A stretch of 64,000 nucleotides of DNA, taken from NCBI GenBank assembly GCA_022450045.1, contig JAKURD010000007.1, positions 1 to 64,000 on the forward strand, given 5' to 3'. The position numbers were made by a program, and so were the translations under genes. The notes under the pieces are model-generated. The model searched no databases. It worked only from the letters and a program-made list of their open reading frames with translations, and was not told where the DNA came from. The stretch's first letter is position 1, and each line of letters opens with the position of its first letter. The stretch is from Gracilimonas sp. (GTDB taxonomy: Bacteria; Bacteroidota; Rhodothermia; Balneolales; Balneolaceae). Shown here piece by piece: positions 18,192 to 26,541 of this stretch.

Positions 18192-21077
18192 ATGACTAAA
18201 CAAATCCTGCCAATGCTATTTTTGGTCTGTAGTTTTTCAATTAATGCCTTTGCTCAAAAAGGTACTCTCCGGGGAACTATAATTGATGATGAAACAGCCG
18301 AAACAATTTTCGGCGCAACTATATACATTCAAAGTACAGGAACCGGTACTACTTCCGATTTTGACGGGAAGTTCGAATTGCAACTCGATCCCGGTGAATA
18401 CACACTGCGAATATCTTATATCTCATATCAAACCATTGAAATTCAGAACGTTGAGATAAAAGAAGGAGAAGTGATTAATCTTGGAAATATTCGCTTAAAT
18501 CTTGCTATAACTGAGTTGGATGGAGTGGTTGTGACTTCACAGCGAGTAACTATTTCTGAGGCAGCCATTATGACGGCAAAGATGAACTCACCTAACCTGG
18601 TCGATGGAATCTCAGCTGAGGCCTTTTCTAAGATCGGTGTTTCTGATGCAGCCGAAGCCCTTAAAAAAGTGATCGGTGTTTCGGTTGAAGAGGGTAAATA
18701 CGTTTATGTAAGGGGGTTGGGTGATCGCTACACCCAAACCATGCTGAACTCGGTTGAGATCCCAAGCTTGGATCCGGATCGTAACAGTTTGCAGATTGAT
18801 ATCTTTCCGACCAACCTGATCAACAACATGGTGATCACCAAAACGGCTGTGGCAGAAATGCCGGCCAATTTCACAGGTGGTGTAGTGGATATTGAAACAA
18901 TTGATTTTCCGCAAGAGCCGATCTATGATTTTTCTCTGAGTTTCGACTACAATCCTGATATGCATTTCAACAGTAATTTCCTGACCTATGATGGCAGCAA
19001 CACGGACTTTTTAGGATTTGATAGCGGTACACGGGAGCTGCCCAGCGGTGCGGATAACTCGGACATCCCCACACCAATAAGTGGAAACTCCAGCCAGGAA
19101 GTGTATGATTTTGTTAGCAAGTTTAATCCAGCACTTGGTCCTTATTCCTCAACTAATTTTGCAAACTACAGTGCCAGCCTAACACTTGGTAATCAATACA
19201 AGGTGTCCAGTGATAACAAACTGGGTTACATCATGTCTCTGACATATAGAAGTTTATCTACCCACTACAATAATTACCAGCTTGGAGAATACCAGAATCA
19301 ACCTGACCCGGCTGCCTACGACCTGATCTATGCCACCAGGCAAAACGGAACACTATCTGAAGAAAGTGTGCTTTTAGGAGGACTTTCAGGCCTGGCATTC
19401 AAAACTGAAAACTCAAAATATAAGCTTACAGCTATGCATCTTCAGAACGGAGAGAGTACAGGTGGTAACTTTTTTATTAATAACAGTGAATCAGCACCGG
19501 GGCAGTCCGGTTACACGGCTGATTCCTATAATTTAGAGTATAGTCAACGAAGTATTACCAATTTCTTATTGAATGGCGTGAATTATTTTAATAACACCAA
19601 CTGGGAAGTGAACTGGAGATCTGCAGTAACCCTCTCGTCGATGACTGATCCGGATATTCGCAAGACGGCCTACACACTTTCACTGACAGGTGCTGATCCC
19701 CGATTTAACGCCGGAGCCGGTGGATTTCCAAGCCGTATATGGAGATACATGGATGAGGTTAACTACGCAAATCGCTTAGATATCACGCGTGAATATGATC
19801 TCTTCGACTTACCGGCTAAGCTAAAGTTTGGAGGCAGCTATGTGTATAAAGAACGGGATTTTGAAATACTGTCATATAACCTGCAGTTTTTTGGATCCCA
19901 ACCTGATTTTGAAGGAGATCCCTCTGAGATATTGGTTGATGAAAATCTTTATGGCGGGGGTGGCAACATTTATTATCAATCCGGAAACCCTGACCCTAAT
20001 CCAAACGCTTATAATTCCAACGTAGTAAACTATGCGGGCTACATTTCCAATGAATTCAATCCATTTGAAAAGCTGAATGTGTATGTTGGCCTGAGAGCTG
20101 AACAATACACTCTGCGACATACAGGTCGCGATGCTTTATTTGCACAAGGTGGAAGCGGTAATAATTTGGATAATGAGAAGGTATTGGACGGCCTGGATCT
20201 GTTTCCATCAACAAACCTGAGTTTTGATCTTGGAGACGATCAAAATCTGAGATTGGCCTATTCCAAAACCATTGCCCGCCCTTCGTTCAAGGAGCTGTCA
20301 TTTGCTCAGATCCTGGATCCGGTATCCGACCGTATTTTTAACGGTGGTTTATTTGAAATTGGTGGTTGGGATGGTAATCTGACGGAGACCTTTATCAACA
20401 ATTATGATCTCAGATGGGAAAAATACATGGGGTTGAATGAAATGATCTCAGCCAGTCTGTTCTATAAAACGTTTCAGGATCCTATCGAGATTGTTAGAAT
20501 TCAGGTTCAGCAGACATCCAGTGAATTTCAGCCACGAAACGTCGGAGACGGTCAGGTGTACGGAGCGGAATTTGAGTTGCGGAAATCCTTGGGTTTTATA
20601 TCTGAATCGCTCCGCCATTTTGGTATCAGTACCAATGTGACCCTTGTTAGATCTGAGATCGACATGACCGAGCAGGAATTCAGGGCACGCAAGAACAGTG
20701 AGAAAGAAGGCCAGAATGTAAACGATACACGCAATATGGCCGGACAGGCACCGTACATCCTTAATGCCGGATTCACATACGATAACTTAGACTTGGGACT
20801 GGATACTGGTTTCTACTATAATATAAAAGGAGAGACGCTAACAGCCGTTGGTGGCGGACTTTTCCCTGATGTGTATTCACAGCCCTATCACAGCCTCAAT
20901 TTCAACATGAATAAAAACTTTGGAGAAGAAGGTAAATCGTCTCTGAATTTCAGTATCACCAATATTCTGGATGATTCCAGGAATGAATTTTATCAAGGTT
21001 TTAATACCGCTGATGAAATTTTTAGCAGCTATAATGAACGCCGCAGTATAAGTATCGGATATAAGTACTCCTTTTGA
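18192..21077 (+). CDS. TonB-dependent outer-membrane receptor with carboxypeptidase-regulatory-like domain
   Basis: 961 aa from the ATG at 18192. Farther-upstream in-frame starts lie within or next to the terminator stem. Signal peptide to ~residue 22 (FSINAFAQ), CarboxypepD_reg-like domain ~24-110 (GTLRGTIIDDETAETIFGAT), plug domain ~120-260 (YVYVRGLGDRYTQTMLNSVE) and a C-terminal 22-strand barrel ending in aromatic SIGYKYSF. Imports a ligand with energy from ExbB/D-TonB. The upstream beta-helix lipoprotein is its likely partner. The plug is of the type annotated as TonB-dependent receptor rather than SusC, and no SusD gene is present. Confidence 0.9.
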   Translation: MTKQILPMLFLVCSFSINAFAQKGTLRGTIIDDETAETIFGATIYIQSTGTGTTSDFDGKFELQLDPGEYTLRISYISYQTIEIQNVEIKEGEVINLGNIRLNLAITELDGVVVTSQRVTISEAAIMTAKMNSPNLVDGISAEAFSKIGVSDAAEALKKVIGVSVEEGKYVYVRGLGDRYTQTMLNSVEIPSLDPDRNSLQIDIFPTNLINNMVITKTAVAEMPANFTGGVVDIETIDFPQEPIYDFSLSFDYNPDMHFNSNFLTYDGSNTDFLGFDSGTRELPSGADNSDIPTPISGNSSQEVYDFVSKFNPALGPYSSTNFANYSASLTLGNQYKVSSDNKLGYIMSLTYRSLSTHYNNYQLGEYQNQPDPAAYDLIYATRQNGTLSEESVLLGGLSGLAFKTENSKYKLTAMHLQNGESTGGNFFINNSESAPGQSGYTADSYNLEYSQRSITNFLLNGVNYFNNTNWEVNWRSAVTLSSMTDPDIRKTAYTLSLTGADPRFNAGAGGFPSRIWRYMDEVNYANRLDITREYDLFDLPAKLKFGGSYVYKERDFEILSYNLQFFGSQPDFEGDPSEILVDENLYGGGGNIYYQSGNPDPNPNAYNSNVVNYAGYISNEFNPFEKLNVYVGLRAEQYTLRHTGRDALFAQGGSGNNLDNEKVLDGLDLFPSTNLSFDLGDDQNLRLAYSKTIARPSFKELSFAQILDPVSDRIFNGGLFEIGGWDGNLTETFINNYDLRWEKYMGLNEMISASLFYKTFQDPIEIVRIQVQQTSSEFQPRNVGDGQVYGAEFELRKSLGFISESLRHFGISTNVTLVRSEIDMTEQEFRARKNSEKEGQNVNDTRNMAGQAPYILNAGFTYDNLDLGLDTGFYYNIKGETLTAVGGGLFPDVYSQPYHSLNFNMNKNFGEEGKSSLNFSITNILDDSRNEFYQGFNTADEIFSSYNERRSISIGYKYSF

Positions 21078-21139
21078 TCTGATTAATTATTACGATGAAA
21101 AATATACGTCTCACATAACTGTGAGGTGTGCTGATCAAG

Positions 21140-21170
21140 GAGAGCCCTGAGGAATTGGGGCTCTCTTTTT
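21140..21170 (+). terminator. Intrinsic terminator after the TonB receptor
   Basis: GAGAGCCC (21140-21147) pairs with GGGCTCTC (21158-21165), followed by T5. Confidence 0.9.
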
Positions 21171-21256
21171 GATTATATATTTTATTGTATGTCACTGATT
21201 GTCGCAATGTACCCTTACTTTGTTGTTGACTATTAGTGAAATTACCCGTAGAATAA

Positions 21257-21279
21257 ATCGTAAAATTACGATATACGAT
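21257..21279. promoter_or_regulatory. Likely ArsR operator of the arsenic operon
   Basis: ATCGTAA (21257-21263) and TTACGAT (21266-21272) form a perfect 7-bp inverted repeat with a 2-nt spacer, followed by a third half-site-like ATACGAT (21273-21279). The site ends one base before the arsR ATG, where a bound repressor would block transcription. Confidence 0.7.
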
Positions 21280-21280
21280 C

Positions 21281-21613
21281 ATGGCCATTACAAAAGCACA
21301 ATTATTTAACAAAAGGCAGATAAGAGCCGCTGAATTTGCAAAGGCAATTGCACATCCGGCACGCATAGCGATCCTTCAAATTCTGGCGACGTCAAATGCG
21401 TGTTACTGTGGAGATATTACTGAGGAACTTCCGCTTGCACAGTCAACCGTATCACAGCATTTAAAGGCTCTAAAATCAGCCGGGATCATCAAAGGTGAGA
21501 TAGAAGGGGTTCGAACATGCTATTGTTTTGATGAGGAGAATCTGGCTGAATTTAAAACTGTGATGGAAGCTATGATCAAGGAATTTTCAATACCAAATCC
21601 AACCTGTTGCTAA
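21281..21613 (+). CDS. arsR: ArsR/SmtB family arsenic-responsive repressor
   Basis: 110 aa winged-helix protein. The HTH spans ITEELPLAQSTVSQHLKALK (~46-65) and the wing is GEIEGVRTCYCF. Cysteines at CYC (~42-44, near the start of the recognition region), CYC in the wing and a C-terminal CC are candidates for As(III) binding; their arrangement differs from the ELCVCDL motif of classic ArsR. It is the first gene of the ars operon, overlapping its own promoter/operator region, and ends 1 nt before arsM. Confidence 0.88.
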   Translation: MAITKAQLFNKRQIRAAEFAKAIAHPARIAILQILATSNACYCGDITEELPLAQSTVSQHLKALKSAGIIKGEIEGVRTCYCFDEENLAEFKTVMEAMIKEFSIPNPTCC

Positions 21614-21614
21614 T

Positions 21615-22511
21615 ATGAAAACAAGAACCAAATCTCCTGAAGAACTCAAAGAAACCGTTCGCAAGAAATATTCGGAGATCAGCGAACAAGCTAAAGATTA
21701 TAATGCCCGTAGCTGCTGCGGAGCCGGTGGGGATTCCTCGAAGGTCTATAACATCATGACGGATGATTACAGTGAACTGGAGGGGTACAGCAGCGATGCT
21801 GATCTCGGCTTGGGCTGCGGGTTACCCACCCAATTCGCACAAATCAAGAAAGGAGATTACGTGATTGATCTGGGTTCCGGGGCCGGGAATGACTGTTTTG
21901 TAGCCCGGCACGAAACAGGTGCTGAGGGTAAGGTTCTGGGAATTGACTTCACCGAGCCTATGATCAAAAAAGCCCGCGAAAACGCTGACAACCTGGGGTT
22001 CAACAATGTGGAGTTTCGGTATGGAGATATCGAAGATATGCCCGTATCTGATGGGGTAGCAGATGTGATCGTAAGTAATTGCGTGCTGAATTTGGTTCCA
22101 AATAAACCAAAAGTGATCAAGGAGATCTTCAGGGTGCTCAAGCCGGGCGGACATTTCAGTATTTCTGATATCGTGTTGGAAGGAGAGCTTCCGGATGCCC
22201 TTCGCGAAGATGCCGAAATGTATGCCGGATGCGTGGCCGGAGCCATTCAAAAGGAAACCTATCTGGCTCACATAACAGAAGCCGGATTCGATAATATCAA
22301 CATCCAGAAAGAAAAACCGATCGAGATCCCTGAAGACATTCTCGCCCAATATTTGAATGGGGCTGAAATAGCGGAATTCAATTCGGATGGAACCGGGATC
22401 TACAGCATCACGGTATTTGCCCAAAAGTCTGGCGAGACTAATAAAAGGGAAGTAACCATGATAGGATCAGACGAAGCAGGCTGCTGCATACCGGGTTCGG
22501 GCTGCTGTTAA
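21615..22511 (+). CDS. arsM: Arsenite S-adenosylmethionine methyltransferase
   Basis: 298 aa. Methylates As(III) stepwise to volatile or less toxic methylarsenicals. The SAM site is VIDLGSGAGNDCF (~83-95). The four As(III)-related cysteine positions are present: Cys34/35 (ARSCCGAGG), Cys68 (GLGCGLP), Cys156 (SNCVLNL) and Cys206 (YAGCVAG). Two extra C-terminal Cys pairs (290-291 and 297-298) add metal-binding capacity. The start at 21615 is 1 nt after the arsR stop. An imperfect palindrome separates it from arsC. Confidence 0.94.
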   Translation: MKTRTKSPEELKETVRKKYSEISEQAKDYNARSCCGAGGDSSKVYNIMTDDYSELEGYSSDADLGLGCGLPTQFAQIKKGDYVIDLGSGAGNDCFVARHETGAEGKVLGIDFTEPMIKKARENADNLGFNNVEFRYGDIEDMPVSDGVADVIVSNCVLNLVPNKPKVIKEIFRVLKPGGHFSISDIVLEGELPDALREDAEMYAGCVAGAIQKETYLAHITEAGFDNINIQKEKPIEIPEDILAQYLNGAEIAEFNSDGTGIYSITVFAQKSGETNKREVTMIGSDEAGCCIPGSGCC

Positions 22512-22567
22512 TCCTGGATGGGGATGGAAACAAGAGCTTGAGCTCAAGTATCTACTATATTTTCACA

Positions 22568-22610
22568 TCCACCGTAGGGGTGATTCACGAATTACCCTGC
22601 GATGGGTGGA
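22568..22610. repeat. Palindromic intergenic element between arsM and arsC
   Basis: TCCACC (22568-22573) and GGTGGA (22605-22610) enclose AGGGG/ACCCT and GATTC/GAAT arms, a long imperfect hairpin. Similar GTAGGGG-GATTC-type palindromes are dispersed elements in other bacteria. It contains an ATG (22602) in frame with arsC that is probably not the start. Confidence 0.6.
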
Positions 22611-22631
22611 CTAATAGCTGATAAAATCATT

Positions 22632-23252
22632 ATGAACCAAGAATTGAAATCATATATTACCGGGCTTAAATCCAATTTCGATTCCATTCCTTCAGAGAGA
22701 AAAGAGCAGCTCAGGGAAGTAGCCGATTACATATGCTCCAAAAAGGAATCAGGGGAGAAAGCAAGACTCAATTTCATTTGCACCCATAACAGTCGGAGAA
22801 GTCATTTGGCGCAGATCTGGACGGCGACGGCCGCCCATTACTATGGGATTCAAAATTTAGAAAGCTATTCCGGCGGAACGGAAGCTAAGGCTTTCAACCC
22901 AAGAGCGATTGCGGCCATAGAACGCGCGGGTTTTAAAGTGGATAACCCCGGAGGCGAGAACCCAAGATATGAGGTCTCGTTCAGAGACAATGGCAAACCC
23001 ATGATCTGCTTCTCCAAGAAATTCGACGATGACTTCAATCCGAAAACAAATTTTGCTGCGATCATGACCTGTTCGGAAGCTGATGAAAACTGTCCGTTTG
23101 TACCGGGCGCGGAATTCAGAAAGTCTATCATCTATACCGATCCAAAAGAAGCAGATAGTACTGACCGGGAAGCCGAGGTTTATGATGAGCGATGCCGGCA
23201 GATAGCTACAGAAATGTTTTACATGATGAATTTAGTGAGATCAAAGAATTAA
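22632..23252 (+). CDS. arsC: Arsenate reductase, low-molecular-weight phosphatase (thioredoxin-coupled) type
   Basis: 206 aa from the ATG at 22632. Reduces As(V) to As(III), which acr3 exports. The phosphatase loop CX5R is Cys50-THNSR-Arg56. The two further redox cysteines, Cys147 and Cys154 (CSEADENC), keep the seven-residue spacing of the S. aureus ArsC disulfide relay. About 40 residues precede the phosphatase fold, so the protein is longer than classic ArsC. An in-frame ATG 30 nt upstream lies in the arm of a palindromic repeat and is less likely to be the start. Confidence 0.9.
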   Translation: MNQELKSYITGLKSNFDSIPSERKEQLREVADYICSKKESGEKARLNFICTHNSRRSHLAQIWTATAAHYYGIQNLESYSGGTEAKAFNPRAIAAIERAGFKVDNPGGENPRYEVSFRDNGKPMICFSKKFDDDFNPKTNFAAIMTCSEADENCPFVPGAEFRKSIIYTDPKEADSTDREAEVYDERCRQIATEMFYMMNLVRSKN

Positions 23253-23274
23253 CAATCCATATGAGGTTAACACC

Positions 23275-23721
23275 ATGAATACCCAAAACTTTATCAACAC
23301 ATTAGTTTCCAATACGAACAAAGACCTGTCCTTCATTTTGCCTGATGATACCCGGCTTTCGGGCGACCTGCACATCACGGAAATTTAAAATCACAAAGTA
23401 GATTCTGTTGATTGCGGTGGAAATGCTCATCAGTATGACGAAACCGTGGTTCAGCTTTGGATCAATGAGACTTCTGATGTTCACGCTGAATGGTCCACTG
23501 ATAAAGCAATGAAGATCTTTGATATCGTAGGAAAAAAACTGACATATAAGGATGATGCCGAGCTTTTCATCGAATTTGGAGATTCCAATCATTCCTCCAT
23601 TCGGTATTCAGTAAAAAATATGCGATCAGATGCTGAGAGATTGATCGTAGATATGACGGTGAAACCAACAGTTTGTAAGCCCAGCCAAAATAGAACAAAA
23701 GAAATGAGAGCCTGTTGCTAA
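23275..23721 (+). pseudogene. DUF6428-like ars-operon gene interrupted by an in-frame stop
   Basis: The reading frame from ATG 23275 runs 37 codons (MNTQNFINTLVSNTNKDLSF onward to HITEI), meets TAA at 23386-23388, and then continues in the same frame without another stop to 23721 (NHKVDSVDCGG onward, ending RACC). The reconstituted product is ~148 aa and resembles the small DUF6428 proteins often encoded with arsC and acr3. A lysine codon AAA changed to TAA would explain it. The second half could still be made from an internal start, the first ATG being at 23467, though it would lack the conserved DSVDCGG. The role of the family is unknown to me. Confidence 0.75.
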
Positions 23722-23722
23722 G

Positions 23723-24760
23723 ATGACAGACTCAAAAAGACGAATGGATTTTTTTGAGCGTTACCTCACGCTATGGGTTTTACTTTGCATAGGAATTGGA
23801 ATAGGAGTAGGGTACCTGGCCGGGGATTCCATTCATGTGATCAGCGGCTGGGAGATCTATAAAGTGAACATCCCGGTTGCCATATTGATTTGGCTTATGA
23901 TCTACCCAATGATGCTTCAGGTAGATTTTGCTTCCCTCAAAGAGATCGGTAAATCTCCGAAAGGGGTAGTATGGACGGTCATCATAAACTGGGCCATCAA
24001 ACCCTTTACCATGGCTTTTTTTGCATGGGTCTTTTTTGGTCAGATCTATTCTGCCTGGCTCTCGCCCAAACTGGCTGACCAATACATAGCGGGAGCCATT
24101 TTACTGGGAGCGGCGCCCTGTACAGCCATGGTTTTCGTATGGTCTTATTTATCGGCTGGGGATCCAAATTATACGCTGGTTCAGGTTTCGGTGAATGACA
24201 TCCTTATCCTGGTTTTATTCATTCCAATAGTGGGGTTGTTACTTGGTATAACCGACATCACTATTCCCTGGAACACATTGGCTGCATCCATTATCGTATT
24301 TGTAGTGATACCTCTTGTTGCCAGATATCTCACCCATAAAATTGTGATCAGCCTAAAAGGGAAGGAGTGGTACACTTCTAAATTCCTGCCGAAATTCAAA
24401 CCGGTTTCTATCTCTGCACTGCTGGTCACACTGATTTTATTATTTGCTTATCAAGGAGAAAAGATCATAGCACAACCGCTGGATATTGTCTTGATCGCCA
24501 TTCCATTGATCATCCAAACCTACTTCATCTTTGCACTTGCCTGGTATGGAGGGAAGAAGATCGGATTACCGTATCAGGTATGCGCCCCCGGATCCATGAT
24601 CGGAGCCAGTAACTTCTTTGAGCTTGCCGTAGCGGTTGCAATTGCACTGTTCGGCCTCCAATCCGGAGCCGCCCTTGTGACGGTTGTTGGGGTATTGATC
24701 GAAGTCCCGATCATGCTCTCGCTGGTGAGGTTTGCAAATAAAAGCAGGATGAAATATTAA
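23723..24760 (+). CDS. acr3: ACR3-family arsenite efflux transporter
   Basis: 345 aa, ten transmembrane helices, usual ACR3 length. Exports As(III) with the proton gradient. The conserved cysteine is Cys133 in GAAPCTAMVFVWSYL (TM4), and the conserved glutamate is in GASNFFELAVAVAIALFG (TM9). It starts 1 nt after the DUF6428 frame, so arsR-arsM-arsC-DUF6428-acr3 is one operon covering sensing, methylation, reduction and export. Confidence 0.95.
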   Translation: MTDSKRRMDFFERYLTLWVLLCIGIGIGVGYLAGDSIHVISGWEIYKVNIPVAILIWLMIYPMMLQVDFASLKEIGKSPKGVVWTVIINWAIKPFTMAFFAWVFFGQIYSAWLSPKLADQYIAGAILLGAAPCTAMVFVWSYLSAGDPNYTLVQVSVNDILILVLFIPIVGLLLGITDITIPWNTLAASIIVFVVIPLVARYLTHKIVISLKGKEWYTSKFLPKFKPVSISALLVTLILLFAYQGEKIIAQPLDIVLIAIPLIIQTYFIFALAWYGGKKIGLPYQVCAPGSMIGASNFFELAVAVAIALFGLQSGAALVTVVGVLIEVPIMLSLVRFANKSRMKY

Positions 24761-25062
24761 AAAAGTGGTATTGTCCTGATCACTAACACCCCACGAAATT
24801 CAAAAAGGAACAGCTTTTTGAATTGATCTCCCCTCAAGGGGAGACTTTCCGTGTTGAATCCATTGTAAGTGCATATTACTAAGCTTAAACTAACCTTGAA
24901 GAGTCCTCCCTTGAGGGAGGCGGAGGGTGTTGTCACGAAAACTCAGAATTAAGACAAGCCCTTCAAACTCATGAGTTCTCTAAAAAAAACTTTCCCCTTG
25001 CAGAACTGTTTATATTTTTTCAATGTTAGAGAATCTGAAAACAAAATAAACAGGCTGGACTA
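24761..25062. repeat. Intergenic stretch with three hairpin-forming palindromes
   Basis: No gene is seen in 302 bases. Three inverted repeats are clear: AATTCAAAAAG (24797-24807) with CTTTTTGAATT (24814-24824); TCTCCCC-TCAA-GGGGAGA (24827-24844); CCTCCC-TTGA-GGGAGG (24905-24920). None has a long T-tract, so they look like dispersed palindromic elements rather than classical terminators. Confidence 0.6.
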
Positions 25063-25494
25063 TTGATATTCGTAACCCGCAGAACTCATTTTAATGCCGC
25101 ACACCGGCTCCATAATCCTGATAAAAGTGATAAGTGGAATCAGGATGCCTTTGGTAAGTGCAATCTTCCCAACTGGCACGGTCATAACTATGTAATGGAA
25201 GTGACGGTAGCGGGGGAACCCGATCCGGAAACAGGATTTATTATCGATCTTGGACAACTCAAATCCATCATCAAAGAAAAAATACTGGATCCCTGCGACC
25301 ATCGGAACCTGAATTTGGATGTCCCTTTCCTGCAAGGGATTATCCCGACGACAGAAAATCTGGTACGCGCTTTTTTCGAGCAATTGCGGCCTGAAGTTGA
25401 AGCGGCCTGCTCCAATGGCGGGAAATTATATATGGTCAAGTTGTTCGAGACGGAACGAAATATCGCCGAATACTGTCCTTATCGGGGAATTTAA
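25063..25494 (+). CDS. 6-pyruvoyltetrahydropterin synthase (PTPS-II type motif)
   Basis: 143 aa, starting at TTG (family members begin near VTRR-HFNAAH, so no residues are missing). Zinc ligands are His14, His39 and His41; the catalytic Cys33 lies in CNLPNWHGH. Asp79-His80 and Glu129 complete the active site. The spacing Cx5HGH is the one assigned to true PTPS (biopterin pathway), while QueD of queuosine synthesis has Cx3HGH. It should convert 7,8-dihydroneopterin triphosphate to 6-pyruvoyltetrahydropterin. The gene lies 39 nt before folE2, which makes its substrate. Confidence 0.88.
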   Translation: MIFVTRRTHFNAAHRLHNPDKSDKWNQDAFGKCNLPNWHGHNYVMEVTVAGEPDPETGFIIDLGQLKSIIKEKILDPCDHRNLNLDVPFLQGIIPTTENLVRAFFEQLRPEVEAACSNGGKLYMVKLFETERNIAEYCPYRGI

Positions 25495-25533
25495 CAGACT
25501 ATTCATTATACAATTAGCAGTTAAAGAAGAACT

Positions 25534-26433
25534 ATGATCTCACAAGAAGTACAACGGCTCTACGACCCTGCCTTTACGGTAACCCCAGAATACAAAGAAT
25601 CTTTGCCCGACCTGCAAAACGGTCCGGCTTCACTCATCGAGGGGGCAAATGTGCCCATTCAGCAAGTGGGTATTTCCAATTTCAAGCTTCCTTTGAAGTT
25701 CAGGAGGAGAGAAGGGGAGCCTATCATGCTTGAGGCTTCTGTGGATGGCTATGTAAGCCTCGAAATGGGGAAGAAGGGGATCAACATGAGTCGCATCATG
25801 CGGACCTTCTACAAGTTTCAGGATAAGATATTTCATTTGGATCGCCTTGAAGAAATTCTGAAAGCCTATAAAGAGGAGCTGGATTGTCAAGAGTCGTTTC
25901 TGAAGGTATCATTTAACTACCCGATGATGATGGACAGCCTGCGTTCCGGGATGAAAGGCTATCAGTACTACAAAGTGCAGCTGAAAGGCCGGCTGGATAA
26001 TTACGATCAGTTTCAGAAATACATGCACCTCGATTTTGAGTATAGCAGTGCGTGCCCTTGCAGCTATGAACTGGCTGAACATGCCCGGGAGAAAAGAGAG
26101 GTGGCCGCCATTCCTCATAGTCAACGCAGCGTGGCGAACGTGACGGTTGCACTTAAAGACGAATTTTTTGTGGAAGACCTTGTCCAGATCTGCCGGAATG
26201 CCCTTAAAACTGAGACCCAGGTGATGGTGAAGCGGGAAGACGAACAGGCATTTGCCGAGCTCAACGGAGCTTATCAAAAGTTTGTAGAAGACGCCGCCCG
26301 ACTGCTCTATGATGAACTTGATAGCTATAATAGCATCTGCGACTTTGTGGTCCGCTGTGTTCATATGGAAAGCCTCCACAGCCACGATGCTGTGAGCCGT
26401 ATCTGCAAAGGTCTGCCCAACGGACTGCGGTAA
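25534..26433 (+). CDS. folE2: GTP cyclohydrolase FolE2 (type IB)
   Basis: 299 aa. Converts GTP to 7,8-dihydroneopterin triphosphate, the entry step to folate and pterin cofactors. FolE2 replaces zinc-dependent FolE and can use other metals. Conserved parts are MGKKGINMSRIMR (~78-90), SSACPCSYEL with Cys174 and Cys176, and PHSQRS (~194-199). The C-terminal segment CDFVVRCVHMESLHSHDAV is typical. Together with the preceding PTPS it forms a two-gene pterin unit just after the ars operon. Confidence 0.94.
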   Translation: MISQEVQRLYDPAFTVTPEYKESLPDLQNGPASLIEGANVPIQQVGISNFKLPLKFRRREGEPIMLEASVDGYVSLEMGKKGINMSRIMRTFYKFQDKIFHLDRLEEILKAYKEELDCQESFLKVSFNYPMMMDSLRSGMKGYQYYKVQLKGRLDNYDQFQKYMHLDFEYSSACPCSYELAEHAREKREVAAIPHSQRSVANVTVALKDEFFVEDLVQICRNALKTETQVMVKREDEQAFAELNGAYQKFVEDAARLLYDELDSYNSICDFVVRCVHMESLHSHDAVSRICKGLPNGLR

Positions 26434-26541
26434 ATTTCATTCGCTAATCGATCTATCGATCCATTGGTCCATCGAAATTCAGTTCTTTTGATATATTCCG
26501 AAGTTCGGGAAACGCCCGATTAACAATGGACGATTTTACTT

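Noticed and set aside
21822..22424. 200-codon open frame opposite arsM
   Set aside because: The composition follows the codon shadow of arsM, there is no recognisable domain, and arsM is complete.
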